Assembly (NCBI GenBank): GCA_015233515.1
Contig: JADFXS010000162.1
Coordinates: 557-6,444, forward strand
DNA: 5,888 bases
DNA from: Deltaproteobacteria bacterium
GTDB lineage: Bacteria > Desulfobacterota > Desulfarculia > Adiutricales > JAGVGV01
Direction: 5' to 3'
In this document: piece by piece, positions 1 through 5,780 of the stretch
How positions within the stretch are numbered: position 1 is the stretch's first letter
Layout of the letters: the number at the start of each line of letters is the position of its first letter
The notes under the pieces: model-generated
Database searches by the model: none
The model's input: the letters and a program-made list of their open reading frames with translations, nothing else
What the model was told of the DNA's origin: nothing
Program-made: the position numbers and the translations under genes

Positions 1-1
1 C

Positions 2-1072
2 AAGGCTGGAATCGAGACCAGGAACAAGGCCTTCAACGTCTTGATCGAACGAATCGAATACGTGGCCACCAGAACGACCGATCCGCTTTTGCTCATGGGA
101 CCGACCGGCGCGGGCAAGTCGTGTCTGGCCAGACGCATTTACGATCTCAAACGCTCCAAGCACCAGTTGCGCGGCGCTTTTGTGGAAGTGAGCTGCGGGA
201 CGATCAGGGGGGACAATGCCTTGTCGACTTTATTCGGGCATAAAAAAGGATCATTTACCGGAGCTAGCCAGGAACGCCAGGGGCTGCTTAAAACAGCCGA
301 CGGCGGATTGTTGTTTTTGGACGAAGTGGGCGAACTGGGTTTGGACGAACAGACTTTGTTGCTCAAGGCCATCGAGGAAAAGAGCTTTTATCCCCTGGGT
401 TCCGACCATGAAGTCCAAAGCGATTTCAAGCTCATTTGCGGCACTAACCGCGATCTCGTCAGGGAAGTCAAGGCCGGTCGCTTCCGGGAAGACCTCCTGG
501 CCAGACTCAACCTCTGGACTTTCGTCCTGCCCGGCCTGCGGGATCGACCGGAAGACATCGAACCCAACCTTCAGTATGAACTGGATCGCTGGGCCGGGCG
601 CCATGGTCGCCGCGTGACCATCAACAGCGAAGCCAAGAAAACATTTCTCGCTTTCGCCGCTTCGCCCGAAGCCTTGTGGCCGGCCAACTTCAGGGATCTG
701 GGCGCGGCGGTGACTCGCATGGCCACTTTGGCTCCCGGCAATCGCATCAGAATCGATTCCGCCGAACAAGAGATATCCAGATTGAAGGCGGCTTGGTCAA
801 CGGCCGCCGAAGACCCCGACCAGGACTTGCTGATCGAAATCCTAGGCGAAGAGCGTTGCCTGAACCTGGATCTCTTTGATCAGACCCAGCTGACCGCAGT
901 TCTAAAAGTCTGTCGTCAATCCTTGTCGCTGTCCGAAGCCGGCCGTAAACTCTTTTCCGTTTCCCGCCAAAAGAAAAAATCCGTGAACGACGCCGACCGC
1001 CTGCGGAAATACCTGTCCAATTTTGATATAAACTTAAAAGACTTATTCAAACCGGGAGATTGGCCGCGTTGA
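2..1072 (+). CDS. rtcR: RtcR, sigma-54-dependent activator of the RNA-repair (rtcBA) operon; 5'-truncated by the window edge
   Basis: This is the AAA+ and DNA-binding part of an RtcR-type bacterial enhancer-binding protein. The frame is open from base 2, and the codons before the TTG at 41 (KAGIETRNKAFNV) already match the linker of RtcR, so the TTG is not the start; the gene begins upstream. 356 codons are visible, against roughly 530 residues in E. coli RtcR, so the N-terminal sensor (a CARF domain in this family) is missing here. Numbering from base 2: Walker A GPTGAGKS 33-40; sigma-54 contact loop GSFTGA 83-88, with Ser where most family members have Ala; Walker B LLFLDE ending D107-E108; sensor I GTNRD; arginine-finger region RFREDLLARLN 160-170; sensor II WPANFRDL 226-233. 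The C-terminus (SLSEAGRKLFSVSRQ, NDADRLRKYL) is the characteristic RtcR helix-turn-helix end. Family knowledge: RtcR senses damaged RNA and activates RtcB ligase and RtcA cyclase, often divergently encoded. No rtcBA is visible; it could lie left of the window. Confidence 0.93.
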   Translation, partial: KAGIETRNKAFNVLIERIEYVATRTTDPLLLMGPTGAGKSCLARRIYDLKRSKHQLRGAFVEVSCGTIRGDNALSTLFGHKKGSFTGASQERQGLLKTADGGLLFLDEVGELGLDEQTLLLKAIEEKSFYPLGSDHEVQSDFKLICGTNRDLVREVKAGRFREDLLARLNLWTFVLPGLRDRPEDIEPNLQYELDRWAGRHGRRVTINSEAKKTFLAFAASPEALWPANFRDLGAAVTRMATLAPGNRIRIDSAEQEISRLKAAWSTAAEDPDQDLLIEILGEERCLNLDLFDQTQLTAVLKVCRQSLSLSEAGRKLFSVSRQKKKSVNDADRLRKYLSNFDINLKDLFKPGDWPR

Positions 1073-1113
1073 TAGTTGGGAATTCAGAGGGTATGGATGA
1101 CTTTTGAACTCCG

Positions 1114-1135
1114 CCCTCAGAGCCCAAAGGGTTTT
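1114..1135 (+). terminator. Weak candidate terminator after rtcR
   Basis: CCCT (1114-1117) can pair with AGGG (1128-1131), followed directly by TTTT (1132-1135). The stem is only 4 bp with a 10-nt loop, so this is a marginal intrinsic terminator about 40 nt past the rtcR stop codon. The stronger hairpin at 1152-1181 may do the real work for both converging genes. Confidence 0.2.
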
Positions 1136-1149
1136 GAATACAGGTATGA

Positions 1150-1181
1150 GCGCATTCCCCTTGGCTGGTCGCGGGGAATGC
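1150..1181. repeat. REP-like hairpin between convergent genes, possible bidirectional terminator
   Basis: GCATTCCCC (1152-1160) and GGGGAATGC (1173-1181) form a perfect 9-bp inverted repeat with a 12-nt loop. It lies 19 nt beyond the stop codon of the minus-strand hydrolase and about 80 nt beyond the stop of rtcR. There is no T-run on either side, so a classical intrinsic terminator is unlikely. The left arm GCGCATTCCCC (1150-1160) recurs at 3171-3181, again followed by 12 nt and GGGG, which suggests a dispersed palindromic element rather than a chance hairpin. Confidence 0.5.
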
Positions 1182-1200
1182 CTTGGCCGACATGTTGAAA

Positions 1201-2076
1201 TCATGCTTCCAGGTGCTTCTTGAACCACGACAGACAGCGGGCCCAGGCGTCCTTGGCTGCTTCGGGCCGATAGCTGGGCCGGTAATCGGCAAAAAAAGCA
1301 TGGGGCGCGCCGGGATAAATGACAAATTCGGCGGTTTTTCCGGCCGCCTTTAAAGCCGCTTCCATTTCTCGCACATCAGCCGCCGGGATGCCGGCATCCT
1401 CGGCTCCGTAAAGACCCAGAACCGGAGCGTTTATCTTGGCGGCGACATCCAGCGGCCCAAACGAGCGCACTACGGGCGTCAACGCCGGCTTGATCTGGCC
1501 GTACCAGGGGACGGCGGCTTTGATATCCCTGCCGCGCGCCGCATAAAGCAGGGTATACATCCCGCCCCGGCAGAATCCGGTCAGGCCGATCCGATCAGCC
1601 TTGGCTCGAGGGTGTTTTTTGACATAGTCGAGGATGGCGTCCAAGTCGCTCATGACCCGTTCATCCGGAATCGGGTCCACCACTTTCCGCACAGCCGCAA
1701 TATCCGTCAGCTGCCAGACGCCCCCTTCCCGGGCGTAAGGTTCGAAGGAGATACTTAAATAGCCCTCTAAAGCAAAGCGGCGGGTGATATCCCGGATATG
1801 CTCATGCAGCCCGAAAACCTCGGGGATGATCAGTATGGCCGGATATTTTCCCGCGGCTTCCGGATAGGCCTCATAGAGCGGGACTTGAAAATCTCCGGCA
1901 AGGGCCTGGCTTTCCTTGATAACCAGGCCCCCGGCCAGGGTTGAAACGACTTGACCGGCCACCGGGGTCGCCGCCAGGGCGAAACCGGCCAGCCCTGCGC
2001 CCACTGTTCCAATCGTGGCTAAAAAATCTCGACGCGACAATCCCCCATAAGCATTGGATAACCAATCTTCCATCAT
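1201..2076 (-). CDS. Tat-exported dienelactone hydrolase family protein (alpha/beta hydrolase)
   Basis: A 291-residue alpha/beta hydrolase of the dienelactone hydrolase (carboxymethylenebutenolidase) family, expected to act in the periplasm on an ester or lactone that cannot be named. The N-terminus has a twin-arginine signal SRRDFLA (residues 14-20) followed by a hydrophobic stretch; cleavage is plausible after PVA (A40). The catalytic triad is present: nucleophile Cys169 in GFCRGG, Asp227 in GAEDAGI, and His259 in PGAPHAFF. Glu86 in IPEVFGLHEHIRD corresponds to the active-site Glu that in dienelactone hydrolase holds the resting cysteine. The motif is GFCRGG where many relatives have GFCWGG. 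The motif PHAFFADYRPSYR is typical of the Tat-exported branch. The start ATG at 2076-2074 is followed by a second ATG, and is preceded by AAGGAG at 6-nt spacing and AGGAGG at 12 nt. The gene is convergent with rtcR and divergent from the secreted protein gene at 2370, so it appears to be monocistronic. Confidence 0.93.
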   Translation of the reverse strand: MMEDWLSNAYGGLSRRDFLATIGTVGAGLAGFALAATPVAGQVVSTLAGGLVIKESQALAGDFQVPLYEAYPEAAGKYPAILIIPEVFGLHEHIRDITRRFALEGYLSISFEPYAREGGVWQLTDIAAVRKVVDPIPDERVMSDLDAILDYVKKHPRAKADRIGLTGFCRGGMYTLLYAARGRDIKAAVPWYGQIKPALTPVVRSFGPLDVAAKINAPVLGLYGAEDAGIPAADVREMEAALKAAGKTAEFVIYPGAPHAFFADYRPSYRPEAAKDAWARCLSWFKKHLEA

Positions 2077-2082
2077 GATAGG

Positions 2083-2094
2083 CTCCTTCCTCCT
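2083..2094 (-). promoter_or_regulatory. Tandem Shine-Dalgarno for the hydrolase
   Basis: Read on the minus strand, AGGAGG is immediately followed by AAGGAG, the latter ending 6 nt before the first ATG. Two consecutive purine cores and two consecutive ATG codons suggest strong or flexible initiation, and they fix the start of the gene. Confidence 0.75.
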
Positions 2095-2110
2095 GACGGT
2101 TAATGGTTTA

Positions 2111-2134
2111 GTCGGCGCATTGGGCCGCGCCGAC
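2111..2134. repeat. Perfect 8-bp GC-rich palindrome in the hydrolase leader
   Basis: GTCGGCGC (2111-2118) and GCGCCGAC (2127-2134) are exact inverted repeats around an 8-nt loop. On the minus strand this sits about 17 nt upstream of the tandem Shine-Dalgarno, so the hairpin would form in the 5' leader of the hydrolase mRNA. It could be a leader hairpin or an operator. No T-run follows it in either direction, so a terminator is less likely. Confidence 0.5.
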
Positions 2135-2213
2135 GAACGATTTAAATGGCATTTCCCGCTGATAAGTCCGATGGTTCGACTGTAGCATAGACTTCACACG
2201 CTGTGTAGGCTTA

Positions 2214-2242
2214 GTCATAGGATTAGGTACCGTGCGTCGCAA
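2214..2242 (-). promoter_or_regulatory. Candidate sigma-70 promoter for the hydrolase
   Basis: On the minus strand, TTGCGA (2242-2237) is separated by 17 nt from TATGAC (2219-2214); each hexamer matches 4 of 6 consensus bases. It would give a leader of about 130 nt containing the palindrome at 2111-2134. The match is weak and not unique, so this is only a candidate. Confidence 0.25.
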
Positions 2243-2252
2243 AAGACTTGTA

Positions 2253-2271
2253 TTTTTCGATTCTCGAAAAA
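2253..2271. repeat. Perfect AT-rich 8-bp inverted repeat in the divergent intergenic region
   Basis: TTTTTCGA (2253-2260) and TCGAAAAA (2264-2271) are exact inverted repeats with a 3-nt spacer. It lies about midway between the two divergent genes, upstream of both candidate promoters. That position and its compact dyad symmetry would suit a regulator-binding site. As RNA it would form an A-U-rich hairpin. Confidence 0.4.
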
Positions 2272-2280
2272 AGCATTTTA

Positions 2281-2300
2281 AAGTGCGCCACGGCGCTTTT
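2281..2300 (+). terminator. Small terminator-like hairpin followed by TTTT
   Basis: GCGC (2285-2288), loop CACG, GCGC (2293-2296), then TTTT (2297-2300), with upstream AAG able to extend the stem if one T is bulged. It resembles a short intrinsic terminator on the plus strand, but no plus-strand gene is seen before it within the 293-bp gap. Either an unrecognised small transcript ends here or the match is accidental. Confidence 0.22.
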
Positions 2301-2325
2301 GGGCAAATAATTGTGGAAATGGCTT

Positions 2326-2331
2326 TATAAT
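2326..2331 (+). promoter_or_regulatory. Candidate -10 element for the secreted protein gene
   Basis: An exact TATAAT lies 38 nt before the start codon at 2370. No good -35 hexamer sits at 16-18 nt; TTGGGC (2299-2304) is 21 nt away. If used, the promoter would probably depend on an activator. Confidence 0.4.
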
Positions 2332-2369
2332 AACTATTAGCGCGCGAGTTAGGCGTCAGTGGAGGACTC

Positions 2370-3152
2370 ATGCCGGGACTTAAAACAGTTATCCTGTTGT
2401 TGATGGTGGCCGTGTTGCTGGTCATGCCCCGATCCCTGTGGGCGGACACAACTTTTCTTTCTGGAAAGATCGGCGAATTTCCCATCAGTGTTTCCCTGGA
2501 ACGAAATGAGGAAAAACTGTCCGGCTGGTATTTTTATCATTCAAAAGCCAAGGAAATCCGCCTGGACGGCAGTCTCGATCGCCAGGGAGCTTTTCGCCTG
2601 GAGGAAACCGCGGGCGACAAGAAAACGGGAATTTTCGAGGGAAGCGTAAAAGAGGGCCGTTGGACCGGAACATGGCGCAAAACTACCGGCGCCGCTCCTC
2701 TGGCCTTCTATCTTGAAGAAAACCGTAATCGACTCAAGAATTTAAAAGATAATTATAATTGCACGGCCAAGGAGCGTGATGCCAAATATCATTATACCTA
2801 TATCCGGAAACTGAAACTTGCCGTCGCGGACGGGGTCGTGAAAGAATTCGAGGCCGTTCAAGGGGCTTACGGTGACGATCAGGATGAGCAGACGTGTTCC
2901 ATCGACTTGAAGGATTTGAAGCAGGTGACCTCGGATGTGGGGATCCTGCTTCAGGCCAAGGACGATAATGCCGGAAATGAAAATAAAAAATGCGCGATCC
3001 GCATTGTCGGCGATCCGGACATTTTGTGGATACGGTTTGGAGATTCATCCGAAGAAGGAAACGACTGCCGCGGGGTCGACTCGGTTATGTTTTGCAGCCC
3101 CCGCGACATCATTTTGGATCGCCGGACCCGGAAATGCCAGGTTCTTAAATAA
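2370..3152 (+). CDS. Secreted cysteine-rich protein of unknown function
   Basis: I do not recognise a named family for the whole protein. It has 260 residues and starts at an ATG preceded by GGAGG at 4-nt spacing. Residues 1-25 form a clear Sec signal peptide: Lys5, a hydrophobic core VILLLMVAVLLV, and cleavage probable at SLWA|DTT. Residues about 29-115 look like a small beta-rich module of the kind seen in secreted proteins and lipoproteins (FLSGKIGEFPISVSLERN, LSGWYFYHS, IRLDGSL, GIFEGSVKEGRWTGTW), with alternating short strands and Gly turns. The rest, about 120-260, carries all six cysteines (131, 176, 208, 233, 242, 256), consistent with up to three disulfides in an oxidising compartment. 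It is charged and rich in Asp/Lys. There is no lipobox, so it is predicted to be soluble in the periplasm or exported. It lies 99 nt upstream of the amidohydrolase on the same strand, but a hairpin separates them. Confidence 0.85.
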   Translation: MPGLKTVILLLMVAVLLVMPRSLWADTTFLSGKIGEFPISVSLERNEEKLSGWYFYHSKAKEIRLDGSLDRQGAFRLEETAGDKKTGIFEGSVKEGRWTGTWRKTTGAAPLAFYLEENRNRLKNLKDNYNCTAKERDAKYHYTYIRKLKLAVADGVVKEFEAVQGAYGDDQDEQTCSIDLKDLKQVTSDVGILLQAKDDNAGNENKKCAIRIVGDPDILWIRFGDSSEEGNDCRGVDSVMFCSPRDIILDRRTRKCQVLK

Positions 3153-3170
3153 ACTCGAACATGCGGGCGG

Positions 3171-3200
3171 GCGCATTCCCCGGAGCTTGCCGAGGGGCGC
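3171..3200. repeat. Second copy of the REP-like hairpin, after the secreted protein gene
   Basis: GCGCATTCCCC (3171-3181) is identical to 1150-1160 and is again followed by exactly 12 nt and then GGGG (3194-3197) and CGC. GCG and CCCC can pair with GGGG and CGC, leaving a short asymmetric internal loop, so the stem is less perfect than in the first copy. It begins 19 nt after the stop codon at 3150-3152 and may stabilise or end the upstream transcript. Confidence 0.45.
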
Positions 3201-3233
3201 TTGAATAAGCAGATTCAGCCCGTATATCTTCCG

Positions 3234-3239
3234 AGGAGG
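3234..3239 (+). promoter_or_regulatory. Ribosome binding site of the amidohydrolase, long spacing
   Basis: A full AGGAGG lies 12 nt before the ATG at 3252, longer than the usual 5-9 nt. No alternative in-frame ATG, GTG or TTG lies closer, and the Tat signal begins directly at this ATG, so the start stands. Confidence 0.6.
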
Positions 3240-3251
3240 CTTTAAATCATT

Positions 3252-4304
3252 ATGATTACCAGACGCGACTTGCTCAAGATGTTCTGTGCCCTTCCTGTTA
3301 TCGCCGGTCTGCCACGACTTGGACACGCGCAAAATATCGTCGATTTTCCGCAATTGAAAAAAGGGTATGCCCAACGTCTGAAAAAGATTCTGGCCGCCGG
3401 CGAGCTGCCCTATATCGATATCGAAAGCTCATGTAATTCCCAGAAGCTGGATATCGATTCCATGGCCAAAAGCCTGGATCGCCTTAACATCGGGCTGATG
3501 GCTCTTTCCGCGGACATCGGCAAGGGGCAGTTCGAAAAAGGCGTGCGGTTTGACAACTTGTCGGAAAGGCTGCTCGCCGGTTATCCGGACCGTTTCATTC
3601 CCGTGGGCAACGGCGGGCAATCCCCAGCCCTGACCGAGGCTACAGACGAGTTTTTAGATGCTCAGGAAGCCGCGGCCCGGAAGAAGCAGATCATGCTTCT
3701 GGGGGAATTCGAATTCCGCCACTACCCCTCACCCAGACAGGTAAAACGCGGCGAAATGGACCGCGACGTCCAAATTCCGATCGACGGCCCGATCGGGCAT
3801 CGATTGTTCAGCCTGAGTGAAAAAACCGGGATGTCGTTCCAGCTTCACTATGAAATAGAGAATGAACTGCTCGGGCCGCTGGAATCAATGCTGCAAAAGT
3901 ATCCGCAGGCCAAGGTAATCTGGTGCCATCTGGCTCAGATACGCTATATGGAACGCGCTTCCCGCTATACGCCCGTATACATTGATGGCTTGATCAAGCG
4001 TTTCCCGAATCTGCATTTTGATACCGCGTTTGGAGACGCCGGTTCGGTATACCCTCTCAGTAACCAGCGGCATTCCCGGGTGTGGGCGGACGATGGCCGC
4101 CTGAAGCCTGAATGGCGCGACCTGATCGTCGCCTATCCGAAGCGATTTTTATCCGCCTTGGACCTGGGCGGAGATCGCCTTCAGCGGATCGATGAATACG
4201 ATCAAAAACACAGAACTTTCTTGAAAAACCTGCCGACTGAAACGCAACATAACGTGGCGTACCGTAGCGCCTGGTCGCTGTTGTTTGGCGAGGATTTTGG
4301 TTGA
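3252..4304 (+). CDS. Tat-exported amidohydrolase-2-like TIM-barrel protein with altered metal site
   Basis: A 350-residue protein of the amidohydrolase family 2 type. The N-terminus carries TRRDLLK (residues 3-9) and a short hydrophobic stretch ending GHA|QN near residue 26, so Tat export is likely. In the barrel one can see first strand PYIDIESS (53-60), fourth-strand-like LLGEFEF with Glu152, fifth-strand FQLHYE with His199, sixth-strand VIWCHLA with His226, and eighth-strand SALDLGG with Asp304. His199, His226 and Asp304 fit the usual metal and catalytic positions of the family. The normal IDxHxH of strand one is IDIESS, so both histidines are replaced (Glu58, Ser60). Either the metal is held differently or the protein is not a classical hydrolase. 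Length and overall pattern are complete, with no frameshift. Substrate unknown. It follows the secreted cysteine-rich protein gene after a 99-nt gap; AT-rich DNA follows it. Confidence 0.83.
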   Translation: MITRRDLLKMFCALPVIAGLPRLGHAQNIVDFPQLKKGYAQRLKKILAAGELPYIDIESSCNSQKLDIDSMAKSLDRLNIGLMALSADIGKGQFEKGVRFDNLSERLLAGYPDRFIPVGNGGQSPALTEATDEFLDAQEAAARKKQIMLLGEFEFRHYPSPRQVKRGEMDRDVQIPIDGPIGHRLFSLSEKTGMSFQLHYEIENELLGPLESMLQKYPQAKVIWCHLAQIRYMERASRYTPVYIDGLIKRFPNLHFDTAFGDAGSVYPLSNQRHSRVWADDGRLKPEWRDLIVAYPKRFLSALDLGGDRLQRIDEYDQKHRTFLKNLPTETQHNVAYRSAWSLLFGEDFG

Positions 4305-4348
4305 GGGATCATTCAGCCTTCTTGCTTATTATGTCATGGATATTTTTG

Positions 4349-4380
4349 TTGAAGTAAACTAAATTTGTCGTATCTTGACA
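4349..4380 (+). promoter_or_regulatory. Candidate promoter and operator of the AbiE operon
   Basis: TTGAAG (4349-4354) is separated by 16 nt from TATCTT (4371-4376), each matching 4 of 6 consensus bases. A small inverted repeat, TGTC (4366-4369) and GACA (4377-4380), brackets the -10 hexamer. AbiEi antitoxins are known to repress their own promoter by binding inverted repeats, so this is a plausible but short operator. The TTGACA at 4375-4380 is too close to the start codon to serve as this gene's -35. Confidence 0.3.
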
Positions 4381-4396
4381 GGGTAGGAGTACGAAC

Positions 4397-4819
4397 ATGA
4401 GATCGGAAGCCCTGGAAACACGTCTGATGAAACGAATCGACCGCAAGCGCGGCGACGTGTTCATGCGCGCGGACTTCAAGGACCTTGGTGGTTATGATCA
4501 GGTTGGCCGCGCCCTTCGGCGGTTGGTTAGTAAGGGCCGTCTTGTGAAAATCGGACAAGGCCTCTATGCTCGGGCCTTAGAATCGCCTTTCGACGGCACG
4601 CCGTCGCCGGTCAAAGGGCTTCGCACTCTGGCGGCGGAAGCCCTTAAGCGACTCGGCATCGAAAGCGCGCCGACGCGCCTCGAGCAGGAATATAATACCG
4701 GCCAGACGACGCAAATTCCGGCCGGCCGGACAATCGGCGTGACCAAACGCGTGCGGCGGAAGATCGGCTACAACGGAATCTATGTGAGCTTTGAGCGTGA
4801 TCGACCGGCATCTCGTTGA
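4397..4819 (+). CDS. AbiEi-family antitoxin of a type IV toxin-antitoxin system (DUF6088-like, compact)
   Basis: A 140-residue protein with an N-terminal winged helix-turn-helix (about residues 8-60): a GDVFMRADFKDLG segment, a recognition-helix region QVGRALRRLVSKGRLVKIGQGLYAR, and the wing. The second half (about 75-135: ALKRLGIESAPT, EYNTGQTTQIPAG, TIGVTKRVRRKIGYNGIYVSFER) corresponds to the domain following the wHTH in DUF6088-type AbiEi proteins. It is shorter than the roughly 200-residue members I know and seems to lack their C-terminal extension. The start ATG has AGGAG (4385-4389) at 7-nt spacing. In type IV systems the antitoxin opposes the nucleotidyltransferase toxin without stable binding to it and represses the operon. 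The reading frame of the toxin begins inside the end of this gene, consistent with translational coupling. Assignment to the family rests on motif pattern plus the adjoining toxin. Confidence 0.85.
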   Translation: MRSEALETRLMKRIDRKRGDVFMRADFKDLGGYDQVGRALRRLVSKGRLVKIGQGLYARALESPFDGTPSPVKGLRTLAAEALKRLGIESAPTRLEQEYNTGQTTQIPAGRTIGVTKRVRRKIGYNGIYVSFERDRPASR

Positions 4820-5780
4820 ACGGGTTGCAGGCGCGCTCGCCACGGATGAGGGCCTGGTCGAAAAGGACTGGCAAGTGGTTCGCGCTATTGGCGTCCTTGC
4901 CTCGCTTGACCAAGGTGACGTGACGGCGGTCTTTTCGGGCGGCACGTCGTTGTTGAAGGGCTGGGGGCTCATCAAACGGTTTTCCGAGGATATCGATTTC
5001 AAGGTCGCGATGCCGACCGTGCAGAGCGACACAGCCAGCCGCAAACAGCGCCGTGCATACCGGGTCCGGGTTCTCTCGGCCTTGGCAAGCAACGGCTTTT
5101 CTCAGGTCGGTGACCCCCTGATTGGCAATGAAAGCCGATTTTTTTCGGCCAGCCTCGCTTACCAAAGCCTCTTCACCCCAGGGCGAGGACTCCGGCCCCA
5201 CATTCGCGTTGAGATGTCTTTCCATGCTCCGGCACGAGTGCCGATCAGGCGGCCGATCCAGTCGCTAATCGCTTTGGCGCAAAAACAGCTACCGGAAGTT
5301 CCAAGTTTTCCGTGTGTGGATCCCCTAGAGACGGCCGCCGATAAGCTGAGCACACTTGCTTGGCGCGTCTGCTCGCGAGAAAGAGGGGGTGCGTATGACG
5401 ATCCGACGATCATTCGGCATCTTCATGATCTGGCAGCTCTCGAAGGCTACCTCAAGGGATTACTCGGGTTTTCGGAACTGGTGCTAAAAACGGCGGCTGA
5501 TGATACGGGAAGGGGCGGAGCGACTGTACCTAAAGGGCATTCGGAACGATTCGCCACTATGCTAAACATTCTGGATGGCGACAAGCGGTGGGCGTCCGAA
5601 TATGAATCATTTGTGTTGCAGGTATCGTTCGCAAAGCCGGGCGAAACCATCAGCTTTGCCGAAGCGCTCGCAGCCACAAGGCGGCTGGTAAAAACCGCGG
5701 GAGCGAGCGCGGATGAAAACGCCAAATATGACGAGATGGAACTTGCCAAACAATCTATGCCAAATGATGATCGGGCATAA
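4791..5780 (+). CDS. AbiEii-family nucleotidyltransferase toxin
   Basis: A 329-residue nucleotidyltransferase of the AbiEii (DUF1814) family. The catalytic signature is intact: GGTSLLKGWGL (residues 50-60) followed by RFSEDIDF (63-70) with Asp67 and Asp69 as metal ligands. Further family landmarks are HIRVEMSF (Glu141, candidate third acidic residue), ETAADKLSTLAWR (Lys185) and IIRHLHDLAAL (Arg209, Asp213). Relatives such as the MenT toxins transfer nucleotides to tRNA acceptor ends; the substrate here is unknown. The frame has a stop at 4785-4787, so the start is TTG 4791 or GTG 4797. GTG would give IDRHLVERVA at the N-terminus and is a reasonable alternative. No strong Shine-Dalgarno precedes either, so expression probably depends on coupling to the overlapping antitoxin (29 or 23 nt overlap). 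The end of the protein is polar and the gene looks full length. Confidence 0.9.
   Translation: MSVIDRHLVERVAGALATDEGLVEKDWQVVRAIGVLASLDQGDVTAVFSGGTSLLKGWGLIKRFSEDIDFKVAMPTVQSDTASRKQRRAYRVRVLSALASNGFSQVGDPLIGNESRFFSASLAYQSLFTPGRGLRPHIRVEMSFHAPARVPIRRPIQSLIALAQKQLPEVPSFPCVDPLETAADKLSTLAWRVCSRERGGAYDDPTIIRHLHDLAALEGYLKGLLGFSELVLKTAADDTGRGGATVPKGHSERFATMLNILDGDKRWASEYESFVLQVSFAKPGETISFAEALAATRRLVKTAGASADENAKYDEMELAKQSMPNDDRA

Noticed and set aside
251..769. 172-codon open frame antisense to rtcR
   Set aside because: It is fully covered by the strongly conserved AAA+ domain on the plus strand, and its translation shows no family motif.
2108..2485. 125-codon open frame on the minus strand across the divergent intergenic region
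   Set aside because: It overlaps the start of the secreted protein gene antisense, has no ribosome binding site or recognisable motif, and its translation looks like non-coding sequence. The clear signal peptide on the plus strand is the better call.
3201..3228. TTGAAT-N16-TATATC as a promoter for the amidohydrolase
   Set aside because: Transcription would start at about 3235, inside the AGGAGG at 3234-3239, so the message would lose its ribosome site. The gene is more likely read from upstream or from an unrecognised promoter.
4577..5225. Two long minus-strand frames (171 and 193 codons) antisense to the AbiE genes
   Set aside because: They lie opposite conserved antitoxin and toxin motifs and arise from GC-rich codon bias on the coding strand.
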